Shown: in pieces, positions 39,974 to 50,712 of the stretch | Numbering within the stretch: the first letter of the stretch is position 1 | How the letters are laid out: each line of letters begins with the position of its first letter | Source of the DNA: an uncultured Rhodopila sp. | GTDB taxonomy: Bacteria > Pseudomonadota > Alphaproteobacteria > Acetobacterales > Acetobacteraceae | Assembly (NCBI RefSeq): GCF_903944925.1 | Contig: NZ_CAJATU010000141.1 | Location: 62,001 to 126,000, forward strand | DNA length: 64,000 bases | Reading direction: 5' to 3' | Notes under the pieces: generated by a model | Told to the model about the DNA's origin: nothing | What the model saw: only the letters and a program-made list of their open reading frames with translations | The model's database searches: none | Program-made: the position numbers and the translations under genes

Positions 39974-40810
39974 ATGTTGATCGCCCGCACCCTCCCCGAC
40001 CTGCGCACCGCCTGCACGCGCTTGCGCCGCCACGCCGATGCCCTGGCCCTCGTCCCGACGATGGGGGCGCTGCACGCCGGCCATCGCAGCCTAGTACGCC
40101 AGGCCGTTGCCTCCGGCGCGGCGACAGTGGCTTCCATCTTCGTCAACCCGTTGCAGTTCGGCCCGAACGAGGATCTGTCGCGCTACCCCCGGGATGAACC
40201 GGGCGACCTGGCGGCGCTGGAGGCGGAAGGCTGCGCCCTGGCCTGGCTGCCGGACGTCGCCACGATGTATCCCCTCGGTGAGGCGACCGCGGTCATGGTC
40301 CGCGGTCCGGCGGAACGCTGGGAGGGCGAGGTGCGTCCCGGCCATTTCCTCGGCGTCGCCACCGTGTGCGCCAAGTTGTTCGGCCAGGTCCGGCCGGACC
40401 GCGCCTATTTCGGCGAGAAAGACTGGCAGCAATTGCAGGTGGTCAAGCGGATGGTCGCGGACCTGCTGCTGCCGCTGGAGATCGTGGGCGTCGAGACCGT
40501 GCGGGAGGCCGATGGTTTGGCCTTGTCGTCGCGCAACCGCTTCCTCTCGGCCGGCGAACGTGCGGTGGCCCCCGCCTTGGTACGCGCGTTGCGCGGCGTG
40601 GCGGCGCGCGTCGGCTATGGCGAACCCGCCGGGGCGCCGCTGGCGGAGGCCCGGGCCGAGCTGGCCGCAAACGGCTTCGGCGTGGATTACGTCGCGCTGG
40701 TCGATGGCCCGACTCTCGTGCCGCTCGAACGCGACGCCCCGGATGCGCGGTTGATTGTCGCGGCGAAGCTGGGAAGCGTTCGGTTGATCGACAATATCGG
40801 CATCGGCTGA
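39974..40810 (+). CDS. panC: Pantoate-beta-alanine ligase
   Basis: LVPTMGALHAGHRSLV, SIFVNPLQFGPNEDLSRYPR, YFGEKDWQQLQVVKRMV, LSSRNRFLS. Confidence 0.96.
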   Translation: MLIARTLPDLRTACTRLRRHADALALVPTMGALHAGHRSLVRQAVASGAATVASIFVNPLQFGPNEDLSRYPRDEPGDLAALEAEGCALAWLPDVATMYPLGEATAVMVRGPAERWEGEVRPGHFLGVATVCAKLFGQVRPDRAYFGEKDWQQLQVVKRMVADLLLPLEIVGVETVREADGLALSSRNRFLSAGERAVAPALVRALRGVAARVGYGEPAGAPLAEARAELAANGFGVDYVALVDGPTLVPLERDAPDARLIVAAKLGSVRLIDNIGIG

Positions 40811-40840
40811 GTCCAGTCGGTTGGTGCAAAGGATGCGCTG

Positions 40841-41239
40841 ATGACTTACCCTCTTGTGACGTCGGGCTATGCGGCGCTGCTGGCCTTGATATTCTTGGCG
40901 CTGTCGGCCTGGGTTGTCGCCGGCCGGTTCGGCTTCAAGGTCAACCATGGCGACGGCGGCGATGTTCGCCTGAACCGCCGCATCCGGGCGCACGCCAATT
41001 TCGCCGAGTATGTTCCGTTTATTCTTTTCCTTGTGGCTTTGCTTGAAGCCCGGGCCACCAGCCGGTTCACCGTCCATGCGCTGCTGCTGCCGTTGCTGAT
41101 CGCGCGGGTCGCGCATCCGTTCGGCATGCTCGCCCCGGAGAACGCCTTCCGGCAATTCGCCTTCCGCGGCGCCAGCGTGGTTGTCACGTTGACCGTGCTG
41201 GCCGCCGCGGCGGTGCTGCTGTTGCTGGATCTGGCGTAG
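40841..41239 (+). CDS. MAPEG family protein
   Basis: LNRRIRAHANFAEYVPFILFLVALLEARATSRFTVH...ARVAHPFGM. Confidence 0.88.
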   Translation: MTYPLVTSGYAALLALIFLALSAWVVAGRFGFKVNHGDGGDVRLNRRIRAHANFAEYVPFILFLVALLEARATSRFTVHALLLPLLIARVAHPFGMLAPENAFRQFAFRGASVVVTLTVLAAAAVLLLLDLA

Positions 41240-41245
41240 CCGCCG

Positions 41246-41653
41246 CTACGCTTCGACCATCACCATCCACATCAGGCCGAACCGGTCCGTCAACATACCA
41301 AACTGCGGCGAGAAGAACGTCTTCGTCAGCGGCATGAACGGCTGCCCGCCCTCGGCTAGCGCCGCAAACGCGCGCTGCGCCTCGGCTTCATCCGCGACAG
41401 CCAAAGCCAGCGACACGCCGTTGAACGCCGGCTTGCCGGAGCATTGCCCGTCCGACATCATCACCGTCGATCCGCCGATTTTCACCGTCGCATGCATGAT
41501 CTTCTCGGGATCGGCGTGCAGCGGAGCGGAGTCTTTCTCGGGCGAGTCCTTGTAGCGCATCTGCATCTGCACCTCCGCGCCGACGGCGCCGCGGTAGAAT
41601 GCGATTGCCTCCTCACACTGTCCTTCGAAAAACAGATAAGGTTGGACGTTCAT
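41246..41653 (-). CDS. VOC family protein (PhnB-like)
   Basis: MNVQPYLFFEGQCEEAIAFYRGAVGAEVQMQMRYKDSP. Confidence 0.9.
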   Translation of the reverse strand: MNVQPYLFFEGQCEEAIAFYRGAVGAEVQMQMRYKDSPEKDSAPLHADPEKIMHATVKIGGSTVMMSDGQCSGKPAFNGVSLALAVADEAEAQRAFAALAEGGQPFMPLTKTFFSPQFGMLTDRFGLMWMVMVEA

Positions 41654-41670
41654 TGTGCTTCCTCCCTGGT

Positions 41671-43164
41671 TCAATCGAAGCCGAGAAATCCCTCCATCGA
41701 ACTGATCGCCGGGGCCGCCCGCAACGCCGCAATATCCGGCACCGGACGGGCGGTCCTCGCATCAACTCCCAGCAATGTCTCCAGTTCCGCGGCCACCCGC
41801 AACACCAGCGCATCGCCGCCCCGCGGGCCGACAATCTGCAGCCCGAACGGCATGCCGTTGCGGTCGAGACCAACCGGCAGCGAAACGGCCGGATGGCCGA
41901 CGATAGTAACCGCGTAGGCCAACGCCAGCCAGTGAAAGTAGGAACGGGTCGGCACACCGTCAATCTGCTCCGGATAGAGTTCCCGCCACGACCGCGGGCT
42001 GATCGTGATGGACGGGGTCAGGATGACGTCGTAGCGCTCAAAGAATGTCTGCCAGCGGCGGTAGATTGCGGTCTGTTCGGTCATCGCCCGCGCGACATCG
42101 GCGGCGGAGTAGCTCAGCCCCTCGGCCACGTTCGCCCTTACATTAGGGCCGACGAGCTCCGGTGTGTCCCGCACCTTTTGCGCATGCTTGCCGACGAAAA
42201 TCACCGCGCGCAGGATCGCGAAAACCTCGTCAACACCGGAACAATCCGGCGACGCAGCCTCGGCGCGAGCGAAAACATCCCTGAACAGGTCAAGTTTCTC
42301 GGCAAACGTCTCGCGCACCATGCGTTCGGTCGGGGCAAACCCGAAATCCGCCGTAACCGCCACGCGCAGTCGCGACAGATCCAAGGCGGCGGGCGGATAG
42401 ACGTCCGACGCACGGCGCACCGCCCGGCCATGCAGCGTCGTCGCCAGCGGATCGTAGCCGTCGTCCGAGGCCATCGCCCCCAGCAACAAGCAGGTATCGG
42501 CCACGGTTCGCGCCATCGGCCCGAGCACCGGCAACCCACTCCAGCCGATATCCCGGGCCGCGGCAGGCACCATGCCGGGTGTCGGACGGAACCCGACGAT
42601 GCCGCAGAACGCCGCCGGATTGCGCAATGAGCCGCCCATGTCCGATCCCTCGCACAGCGGCGCCATCCCCGTCGCCAGCGCCACCGCCGCGCCGCCGGAT
42701 GATCCGGCGCAGGATTTCCTCGGATCGAACGGATTGCCGGTGGCGCCGTATACCGCGTTGCGGGTGTTCGCCCCGGCCCCGAATTCCGGCGTATTGGTCT
42801 TGCCGATGATGTTGCCGCCCGCCCGGCGCAGCCTGGCCGCCAACGGGTCATCCGCGGCTGGCACATGATCGCGAAACAACGCGCTGCCATAGGTCGTGCG
42901 CAGCCCCCCGGTTGCCAGCAGATCCTTGATCCCTATCGGCAGTCCGTGCAGCGGCGGCAGTTCATCGCCGTGCGCCAGCGCGTCGTCGGCCGCACGCGCG
43001 GTCGCTCGGGCCCGCTCGAAATCCCGCGCCACCATGGCATTGACGGCATGGTCCACCGCTTCGATCCTGCTGATGCAGCTTTCCAGCAACTCCGTTGGAG
43101 CCAGCCGCTTCGCGCCAATCAGCCGCCGGGCTTCGACCGCGCTCAGGTCGCAGGGTTCGGTCAT
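41671..43164 (-). CDS. Amidase
   Basis: GLPIGIKDL, CEGSDMGGSLRNPAAFCGIVGFRPTPG. Confidence 0.9.
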   Translation of the reverse strand: MTEPCDLSAVEARRLIGAKRLAPTELLESCISRIEAVDHAVNAMVARDFERARATARAADDALAHGDELPPLHGLPIGIKDLLATGGLRTTYGSALFRDHVPAADDPLAARLRRAGGNIIGKTNTPEFGAGANTRNAVYGATGNPFDPRKSCAGSSGGAAVALATGMAPLCEGSDMGGSLRNPAAFCGIVGFRPTPGMVPAAARDIGWSGLPVLGPMARTVADTCLLLGAMASDDGYDPLATTLHGRAVRRASDVYPPAALDLSRLRVAVTADFGFAPTERMVRETFAEKLDLFRDVFARAEAASPDCSGVDEVFAILRAVIFVGKHAQKVRDTPELVGPNVRANVAEGLSYSAADVARAMTEQTAIYRRWQTFFERYDVILTPSITISPRSWRELYPEQIDGVPTRSYFHWLALAYAVTIVGHPAVSLPVGLDRNGMPFGLQIVGPRGGDALVLRVAAELETLLGVDARTARPVPDIAALRAAPAISSMEGFLGFD

Positions 43165-43166
43165 CG

Positions 43167-44765
43167 TCAGTACCCCAGCGCCAGGCCGTCTTTGCGCGGC
43201 TCCGATCCGCCGATCAGGCAGCCGCGCTGGTGGTCGATCCAGATCGCCTGGCCGCCGCCATGCGGCAGTTCGGTGACCTCCGGCACATGCCCCATCGCCG
43301 CCAGCCTGCGCACGACGTCATCGGGCACGGTCCGTTCCACTTCCACCTTGCCGGCGTACGGAAACACCCGGAACAGATCGATCGATTCCTGGATATCCAG
43401 GCCGTATTCGAGGAAATTGGTCAGGAACCAGGATTGTCCCACCGGCTGGTAATGCCCGCCCATGACCCCGAACGGCAGCACCGCGCGGCCGTCCTCCATC
43501 ACCATGCCCGGAATGATCGTGTGCATCGGCCGCTTGCATGGGGCGATGCAGTTGGGATGCCCGCGCTCCAGCCGGAAGCCGAAGCCGCGGTTCTGCAGCA
43601 TCACCCCGGACCGAGGCGCCAGGATGCCGCTGCCGAACGACTGGAACAGCGAGTTGATGAAACTGCACGCATTGCCGTCCTGGTCGACGACGCACAGGTA
43701 CACCGTATCCTTGTGGCGCGGCAGTAATGACTCCCCCGCCGCCGGCAGATCCTGCAACGCTGAAACGTCGCTGATCAGCGCCCGCTGCGACGCCAGGTAC
43801 GCCTCGCTCTCCAGCTTCCCCACCGGCACATCCACCGCCCCCGGATCGGCCAGGAACGCATCGCGGTCGCGATACACCAGCCGCGCCGCCTCGATATGCC
43901 GGTGCGCCCGGATCGCGCCCGCCACGCCATCGGGCGCGGACGGCATCCCGCCCAGAATCCCCAGCATCATAAGCACCAAAAGCCCCTGCCCGTTCGGCGG
44001 ACATTGATAGACGTCGTAGCCTTTCCAGTTCAGCGTGACGGGATCGACGAAATCCGCGCCGTCAACGGCCGCGGCAAAATCCTCCTCGGTATGCAGGCCG
44101 CCGCGTTCCCGCAACGTCGCCACCATGTCCGCCGCGACGGAACCCTCGTAGAACGCCCTCGCGCCATGCCGGGCGATCGAGCGCAACGTTTCGGCCAGCG
44201 GCGGGTTGGCGAAGCGGTCGCCGGCAGCGGGCGCTTTCCCGTTCGGAAGGAAGGCCAGCGATCCGCCCGCACGCAATTTCGCCTCGTTGCGCGCCCAATC
44301 GAACGCGACCCGCGGCGACACCGGCCAGCCCTCGGCGGCGAACCGGATCGCCGGCTGCAGCAACTCGTCCAGCCCCTTGCGGCCATGCGCCTTCACCAGC
44401 GTCTCCCACGCGCTGATCGCCCCCGGCACGGTCACCGCATGGGCGGAGGTGTTCTCCAGCGCGTTGATCTGCCGGCTCTCATACCAATCGATCGACGCGG
44501 CGGCGGGCGCGCGCCCGGAGCCGTTCAGGGCCACCACCTTCCCGGTCCCGGCCGGCGCATACAGGCAGAAGCAGTCGCCGCCGATGCCGGTCGATTGCGG
44601 CTCGATCACGCACAGCACCGCCACCGCCGCCACGGCGGCATCCAGCGCATTGCCGCCGGCGCGCAACACATCCAGCGCCGTGAGCGTCGCGGCCGGCATG
44701 GACGTTGCCGCCATCCCGTGAGTGGCATAGACCGGACTGCGGCCGGGAAGCTGGAAATCGCGCAT
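43167..44765 (-). CDS. Gamma-glutamyltransferase family protein
   Basis: GGNALDAAVAAVAVLCVIEPQSTGIGGDCF; GSGILAPRSGVMLQNRGFGF; DTVYLCVVDQDGNACSFINSLF. Confidence 0.9.
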   Translation of the reverse strand: MRDFQLPGRSPVYATHGMAATSMPAATLTALDVLRAGGNALDAAVAAVAVLCVIEPQSTGIGGDCFCLYAPAGTGKVVALNGSGRAPAAASIDWYESRQINALENTSAHAVTVPGAISAWETLVKAHGRKGLDELLQPAIRFAAEGWPVSPRVAFDWARNEAKLRAGGSLAFLPNGKAPAAGDRFANPPLAETLRSIARHGARAFYEGSVAADMVATLRERGGLHTEEDFAAAVDGADFVDPVTLNWKGYDVYQCPPNGQGLLVLMMLGILGGMPSAPDGVAGAIRAHRHIEAARLVYRDRDAFLADPGAVDVPVGKLESEAYLASQRALISDVSALQDLPAAGESLLPRHKDTVYLCVVDQDGNACSFINSLFQSFGSGILAPRSGVMLQNRGFGFRLERGHPNCIAPCKRPMHTIIPGMVMEDGRAVLPFGVMGGHYQPVGQSWFLTNFLEYGLDIQESIDLFRVFPYAGKVEVERTVPDDVVRRLAAMGHVPEVTELPHGGGQAIWIDHQRGCLIGGSEPRKDGLALGY

Positions 44766-44839
44766 CGGGACTCCGGAGGTCTCTGGAAGCCCCCACGCTA
44801 TCGCAGCAGGATGCCTTGGCCAAACGCGGGGAGGCTCAC

Positions 44840-45181
44840 ATGGCAGATCAGATCGTCTACGCGGACTTCGAAGCGGTCGATATCCGCGTCGGCACCATCA
44901 AAACCGCGCAACCGTTCCCGGAGGCGCAGAAGCCCGCCATCAAGCTGACGATCGATTTCGGCCCTGAGATCGGCGTCAAGAAATCCAGCGCGCAGTTGAC
45001 GGTGCACTACAAGCCGGACCAGCTCATCGGCCGCCAGGTCTGCGCCGTGGTGAATTTTCCCCCGCGCCAGATCGGCCCCTTCATCAGCGAGGTGCTGACT
45101 TTGGGCATGCCGGACGAGGACGGCGCGGTGGTGCTGGTGCGGCCGGATCTGCGGGTGCCGAACGGGGGGAAGTTGTTTTAG
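44840..45181 (+). CDS. tRNA-binding protein, CsaA-like
   Basis: FEAVDIRVGTIKTAQPFPEAQKPAIKLTIDFGPEIGVKKSSAQ...VNFPPRQIGPFISEVLTLG. Confidence 0.9.
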   Translation: MADQIVYADFEAVDIRVGTIKTAQPFPEAQKPAIKLTIDFGPEIGVKKSSAQLTVHYKPDQLIGRQVCAVVNFPPRQIGPFISEVLTLGMPDEDGAVVLVRPDLRVPNGGKLF

Positions 45182-45286
45182 TTAGACAACCGGGTCGATC
45201 GCGTCCAGCAAGCCGTGCGCTCAATCGCCAGCGCTTTACGGGCCGGCGGTGACCGTTGCAACTGTGTCCTGGCCGGCCCACCTTCC

Positions 45287-45553
45287 CTAAACCAAATGAA
45301 ACCCCAATTCCTCCGGCGGATCCGCCATTTCTTCGTCGATACTGCTGACCTCCGCCAGGCGCGGGCCGCGGCGGCAGGCGCGGGACATTTCCTCGACCGC
45401 GGCCATGTCGCCGGCAATCAATGCCTCCACCTTGCCGTCGGCGCGGTTGCGCACCCAGCCGGACAGGCCGAGCGCCGTCGCCTTCTGCATCATCCACACG
45501 CGGTAGCCGACACCCTGCACACGTCCGGCGATCAGCAGCAGCTTGGCATTCAC
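45287..45553 (-). CDS. Acylphosphatase
   Basis: [48 protein letters not shown]. Confidence 0.93.
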   Translation of the reverse strand: MNAKLLLIAGRVQGVGYRVWMMQKATALGLSGWVRNRADGKVEALIAGDMAAVEEMSRACRRGPRLAEVSSIDEEMADPPEELGFHLV

Positions 45554-46263
45554 CCGTCTCTCCGTGTCAGCACGATGTATCGCTCCGCCAGCAGAATATC
45601 AGATCGTATCCCCGCACGCCGATGCACGGCTTCGTCATCCTCGCCCCATTGCTCGGCCTGGAACAGCTCGTCGAGCGCGCCGAGCGTAAACGCAGTCTCG
45701 CCGTCCATCTCACCGGCGGCAAGCGCCAACCCCAGCACGAGGCTGCCAAGCGCCGGCACCGCGATGCCCAGGGCAGCCAGGACGTCAGGCGTTTGCGACG
45801 CCACCGCCCGGCGCAAGCCGGCGATGCTGTCATGGTGCTGCTTCACATACGCAATCCCGGTCGTCACCCGCAACGGCGCATCCAGGGTCACCGCCGCCCA
45901 GTCGAGCCATGGCGCCCACAGCAGATGCTGCCGCCGCACCAGCGACTCGGGCGTCTCGGCGCGATAGCACAGCAGGTCGGTTTCGCCATACCGGGCGATG
46001 GCGTCGATGATGGGCGCCGGGTGCGGAGCGACCCGCTCGATCGCGGTGCCGGCAAGCCGGGTCAGCGGCGTGTCGACAAAGGTCATATCGCCGCCCTTGG
46101 CGCCCCCCGCCGCCTGCCATTCCTCGGCGATCGCCATGGCCAGGCGCGGGACGGTGACGACCAGTCTGGCGCCGCTCGGCAGCCGCATCGGCTTGCCATC
46201 GAGCAGGATTTCGTAACCGGATGCGGTCGCGTGGACCGTCGCGGAGTCCCAGAAACGTATCAT
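45550..46263 (-). CDS. ATP12 family chaperone
   Basis: [18 protein letters not shown]...[15 protein letters not shown]...[30 protein letters not shown]. Confidence 0.88.
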   Translation of the reverse strand: MIRFWDSATVHATASGYEILLDGKPMRLPSGARLVVTVPRLAMAIAEEWQAAGGAKGGDMTFVDTPLTRLAGTAIERVAPHPAPIIDAIARYGETDLLCYRAETPESLVRRQHLLWAPWLDWAAVTLDAPLRVTTGIAYVKQHHDSIAGLRRAVASQTPDVLAALGIAVPALGSLVLGLALAAGEMDGETAFTLGALDELFQAEQWGEDDEAVHRRAGIRSDILLAERYIVLTRRDG

Positions 46264-48779
46264 TTGAACAAACTCTTCAACAGCGCACCGGGATCGGCAA
46301 GGTTCGACGGTTTGGCGGGCGCTTCGGCGGCCGGTGCCGCTTGCCCGCGCGCCATCGTCAGCGCGGCGGGACAGACATCGGCCGCACCAGCCGTCAGCTT
46401 GTTGCCGCCGATAAGCCCACCGAGAACGCCCAAAGGCGTGGCGCTGCCGAGCACCGCGCTGGCGACCGTGCCGGCGTTGGATTCCGCGGCGCCGAGCGTG
46501 TTCATGCCGATGCGGGGGTTGCGGATCGCGCCGGTGACGCTGACCGGGACCACCACCTCCGTGCCGCCCAGGCGGGCCTGAGGCCGCAGCTCCATGGCGA
46601 GGGTTTCGCCGCCGAGATTGACCACTCCGCTGCCGGTCATCGTCAGCAGCGACGAACTCAGCGCCAACGGCTGGATGGTGCCGACACCATGCCGGGCCTG
46701 CATCAGCGCGGCAAAGCATTTCAGCTCGCTCGATCCGCCCTTGCCGACGAGGTTCAGGGCGTTCATCGAGTCCATGACCTTGCCGAGCAGGCTGCCCAGC
46801 AGGCGGTTGTCGATGACGCCCCCGGCCATGGCCAGCCCGATCGTCCCGTCCAGCGATGCCGCGATGTCGTGCGGGCTGTCGCCAGCCCCGCTGACATCGG
46901 CGCGCACCTCGATACTACCGGAGGCGACGGATGGCACGTGCAACAGCGCCAGCAGCGACTTCAACGCCAGGCCGGGCGCGTTCAGCAGCAGGTGGACCGG
47001 TGGCACCGGCTGGCTGGCGTCAACCGCGAACGTGCCGCTCAGCCGACCGCCCGGGGTGGCGGCGGAGAAGGGGTTGAGCGCGAGCTTGCCGTTCGCCAGC
47101 ACCGCGTGGCCGTCGATCGCCTGGTAGTCGGCGCCGCCGGAGCGGAGCGAGCCGATATCCAGCCTGACGTCGGCATCGGCCGTGCGCAGCAGGCCGATGG
47201 GCAGCTTGCGATCGGAGAACAAGCGCTCGGACCGCTTGGGTGGCGGGGGTTGGTTCGGCGGTTGAGCACCCTGCGCGGCCGGTGCGGCAGCCTGCGGGGC
47301 GGCGTCGAAGGCGGTCTGGATCGCGTCCAGGTCGATCCGGTTGGATTTGAGCACGGCAACCAGCGATCGGCGCGCACCGAGGCCGACGGAGATATTGCCC
47401 GTGACGTCGCCATCCGGGCTGGTCAGCGTCAGGCCATGCAGGGCGGCGCCATTGGCGGCGTCGCTCAGCGTCCCCTGCAAGGCGACCGTCTTCAGCGCCG
47501 GCAGCGGCCGTCGCGCCAGCGGCGACAGCGCGGCGAGGTCGGGAATTTGCGCCGCGAGGGCCAGATTGGCTCCCGTCAGCGCACCGGCATCGGCCAGGGT
47601 GCCCTTGGCGGAGAGTGTCGCGCCCGCGGCCTGCAAGGTCACGTTCAGCGGGAACGCAGCCGGTGCGGCGCCCGGCAATAGCGATGCGAGCGGACCGGTG
47701 TTCGCGGCGAAGGTCAGCGGCGCACCGCCGAAGCTGCCGGCGGCATCGATCTTCGCCGGCCCGGTCGCAGCGGTGGCGGCAATATCCAGTTTGTCCAGTG
47801 TCAGGCCCGGCGCCGTCGCGCTCAGGTCGGACGGGCCGGCGTGAAGCGCGAGGCTGGAGACATCCGGCCATGCGCCCCCCTTATCCGCAACCTTGGCGAC
47901 GAAGCTGACATCATGCAGCGCCGGGGGAACAAAACCCTGGAGCAGCGGGGTCAGTGCCGACAGGTCCGGAACGGTGCCGTTGACCGCCAGGTCGTAACCC
48001 TTGCCGAGCAGAGGCTGCGTCACCCCACCCTCGGCCGCCAGCTTTGCGCCGGCCACGCTCAGCCCCAGCTTTACCGGCCAGGGTGAGGTCGCAGCGGCAT
48101 CTTGCAGCCGGGCCAGCGGGCCGGTATCGGCGATCAGTGTGAAAGCCGTGGCGTTGAAGCTGGCAGCGGCATCGACATGCAGCGGCGCATCCGGCGAGGC
48201 GGCATTGGCCTCCAGATCCGCCAGGCCGAGCGTGGTCAGCTTGCCGGTGCGGCCGTCGCGGTAGGCCAGAATGCCGTCCTGGATGGAGACGGTGTCGATG
48301 CTGACCACCGCCTTGGTCTTTTGACCGGTCACGGCCTGCGCCTGCGATCCGGCCGGGGCGGCGGGTTGCACCTCCGGCGTGATGCGCCAGTTCGGCTGCC
48401 CGGTGCCGTCGGTCTCCAGCAGAATGTCGGGGTGAATCAGCGCCAGCCGGTTGATCTCGTAGCGGCCGGACAGCAGGGGCAACAGACCGAGTTGCAGCTC
48501 CAGCGCCTGAACGGTCGCCATTTGCGGGCGGGAAAAGCCCGGCGGGTTGGCGAAGGCGACGTCCGCTACCTGGATCGTCGGCGACAGCGACAACTTCAAT
48601 CCGATCTTGCCGTTGAGCGCCAGGTCGCGACCGGTGGCGCGCCTGACAGCCTCTTCGATGCGCGGCTTCAGGCTATCGGGGTCGAAGCGGGCAATCGCGA
48701 TCGCCCCGGCTCCCGCCGCGATCACCACGACAACCCCCAGGCCAATCAGGCCGAAGCGCAAGGGCCGAGGCAAAGTCAT
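46260..48779 (-). CDS. AsmA family protein
   Basis: N-terminal TM, RIEEAVRRATGRDLALNGKIGLKLSLSPTIQVADVAFANP; large repetitive AsmA-like body. Confidence 0.9.
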   Translation of the reverse strand: MTLPRPLRFGLIGLGVVVVIAAGAGAIAIARFDPDSLKPRIEEAVRRATGRDLALNGKIGLKLSLSPTIQVADVAFANPPGFSRPQMATVQALELQLGLLPLLSGRYEINRLALIHPDILLETDGTGQPNWRITPEVQPAAPAGSQAQAVTGQKTKAVVSIDTVSIQDGILAYRDGRTGKLTTLGLADLEANAASPDAPLHVDAAASFNATAFTLIADTGPLARLQDAAATSPWPVKLGLSVAGAKLAAEGGVTQPLLGKGYDLAVNGTVPDLSALTPLLQGFVPPALHDVSFVAKVADKGGAWPDVSSLALHAGPSDLSATAPGLTLDKLDIAATAATGPAKIDAAGSFGGAPLTFAANTGPLASLLPGAAPAAFPLNVTLQAAGATLSAKGTLADAGALTGANLALAAQIPDLAALSPLARRPLPALKTVALQGTLSDAANGAALHGLTLTSPDGDVTGNISVGLGARRSLVAVLKSNRIDLDAIQTAFDAAPQAAAPAAQGAQPPNQPPPPKRSERLFSDRKLPIGLLRTADADVRLDIGSLRSGGADYQAIDGHAVLANGKLALNPFSAATPGGRLSGTFAVDASQPVPPVHLLLNAPGLALKSLLALLHVPSVASGSIEVRADVSGAGDSPHDIAASLDGTIGLAMAGGVIDNRLLGSLLGKVMDSMNALNLVGKGGSSELKCFAALMQARHGVGTIQPLALSSSLLTMTGSGVVNLGGETLAMELRPQARLGGTEVVVPVSVTGAIRNPRIGMNTLGAAESNAGTVASAVLGSATPLGVLGGLIGGNKLTAGAADVCPAALTMARGQAAPAAEAPAKPSNLADPGALLKSLFK

Positions 48780-49765
48780 CGATGTCTCTCCGGCTGTCTC
48801 GGGGCGGCGGCGTGAAAGCCCAGCGTCTTGAATGTCTCTTTCATATGGGGCGGCAATTCGGCTTCCACAGTCAGCGTGCCGCCCGCCGGATGCGGCAGCA
48901 CCAGCCGCCTTGCGTGCAGGTGAAGATCGCTCGACAGTCCCTCGATCAGCGCCGCGAAGGCCCGGTTCTGGTCGGGCTCCTCATACTTTTCATCGCCCAA
49001 TATCGGCGCGCGGATGGCCACGCAGTGCACGCGAAGCTGATGGGTCCGCCCGGTGAGAGGCTTCAGTTCCAGCCAGGCCAGCTTTTGCGCGGCGTTGTCC
49101 AGCGTCTGGTAGTCGGTGACCGCCCGCGCGCCGGCCGGATCGTCGCGGTCCGCCGGCGCGGTGCGCTCGCCGCGGGCGCCGCCGACACGCTTGAGCGGCA
49201 TGTCGATACGGCCCTCGACCGGGACCGGACGTCCGGCCACCACGGCCCAGTAGGTCTTCTCCATGTCGCGTCCGCGGAAGGCGGCGGCGAGCTTGCCGGC
49301 GGTGCCGGGGGTGCGCGCCAGCAGCAGCACGCCGGTGGTGTCGCGGTCGAGGCGGTGCACCAGCCGCGGCCGGTGCTCCGAGCCGAAGCGCAGCGCATCG
49401 AGCATGCCGTCGAGGTGGCGGGTGATCCCCGGACCGCCCTGCACCGGCAGGCCATAGGGCTTGTTCAGCACCAGCACGAGATCGTCCTGGTAGATCACCG
49501 CCCGCTGTAGCTCTTTCGCGTCGTTGGGATCGATGCGGCTGACCGGTTTCGGTTCCGCCGGGGCGTCCATCGGCGGGACTCGGATGGCCTGGCCGGGGGC
49601 GAGGCGGGTGTTGGTCTCCACCCGCGCGCCATCGACGCGGATCTGGCCGGTGCGGCAGAATTTCTGGATCAGGCTTTGCTGCATCCCCGGGAAATGGCGG
49701 CGGAACCAGCGATCCAGGCGGATGTCGGCCTCATCCTCCGAGACGATCTGCGATTGGGTGTTCAT
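48776..49765 (-). CDS. RluA-family pseudouridine synthase (RluC-like)
   Basis: RLDRWFRRHFPGMQQSLIQK S4-like; RPRLVHRLDRDTTGVLLLARTPGTAGKLAAAF; LKPLTGRTHQLRVH. Confidence 0.93.
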   Translation of the reverse strand: MNTQSQIVSEDEADIRLDRWFRRHFPGMQQSLIQKFCRTGQIRVDGARVETNTRLAPGQAIRVPPMDAPAEPKPVSRIDPNDAKELQRAVIYQDDLVLVLNKPYGLPVQGGPGITRHLDGMLDALRFGSEHRPRLVHRLDRDTTGVLLLARTPGTAGKLAAAFRGRDMEKTYWAVVAGRPVPVEGRIDMPLKRVGGARGERTAPADRDDPAGARAVTDYQTLDNAAQKLAWLELKPLTGRTHQLRVHCVAIRAPILGDEKYEEPDQNRAFAALIEGLSSDLHLHARRLVLPHPAGGTLTVEAELPPHMKETFKTLGFHAAAPRQPERHR

Positions 49766-49860
49766 GCGCGCGGTTTGGAGTGGGGCGGGGTGCGGGTCAA
49801 GGCGCATAGGCGCTGACTTATTAGCTGGCACCACGGGTATGGGTATTGCCCCTGTGTCAA

Positions 49861-49941
49861 GGCCGGATTTATTCCGGCCATCCACGACTTGCGGTGCTGG
49901 TTTGAGGTAAAATCGGGAATGGCCGGGACAAGCCCGACCTT
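49861..49941. repeat. Composite intergenic palindromic repeat
   Basis: GGCCGGA-tttat-TCCGGCC ATCCACGACTTGCGGTGC ... GGCCGGGacaagCCCGACC. Confidence 0.65.
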
Positions 49942-49944
49942 CGC

Positions 49945-50709
<765 letters not shown>

Positions 50710-50712
50710 GTT

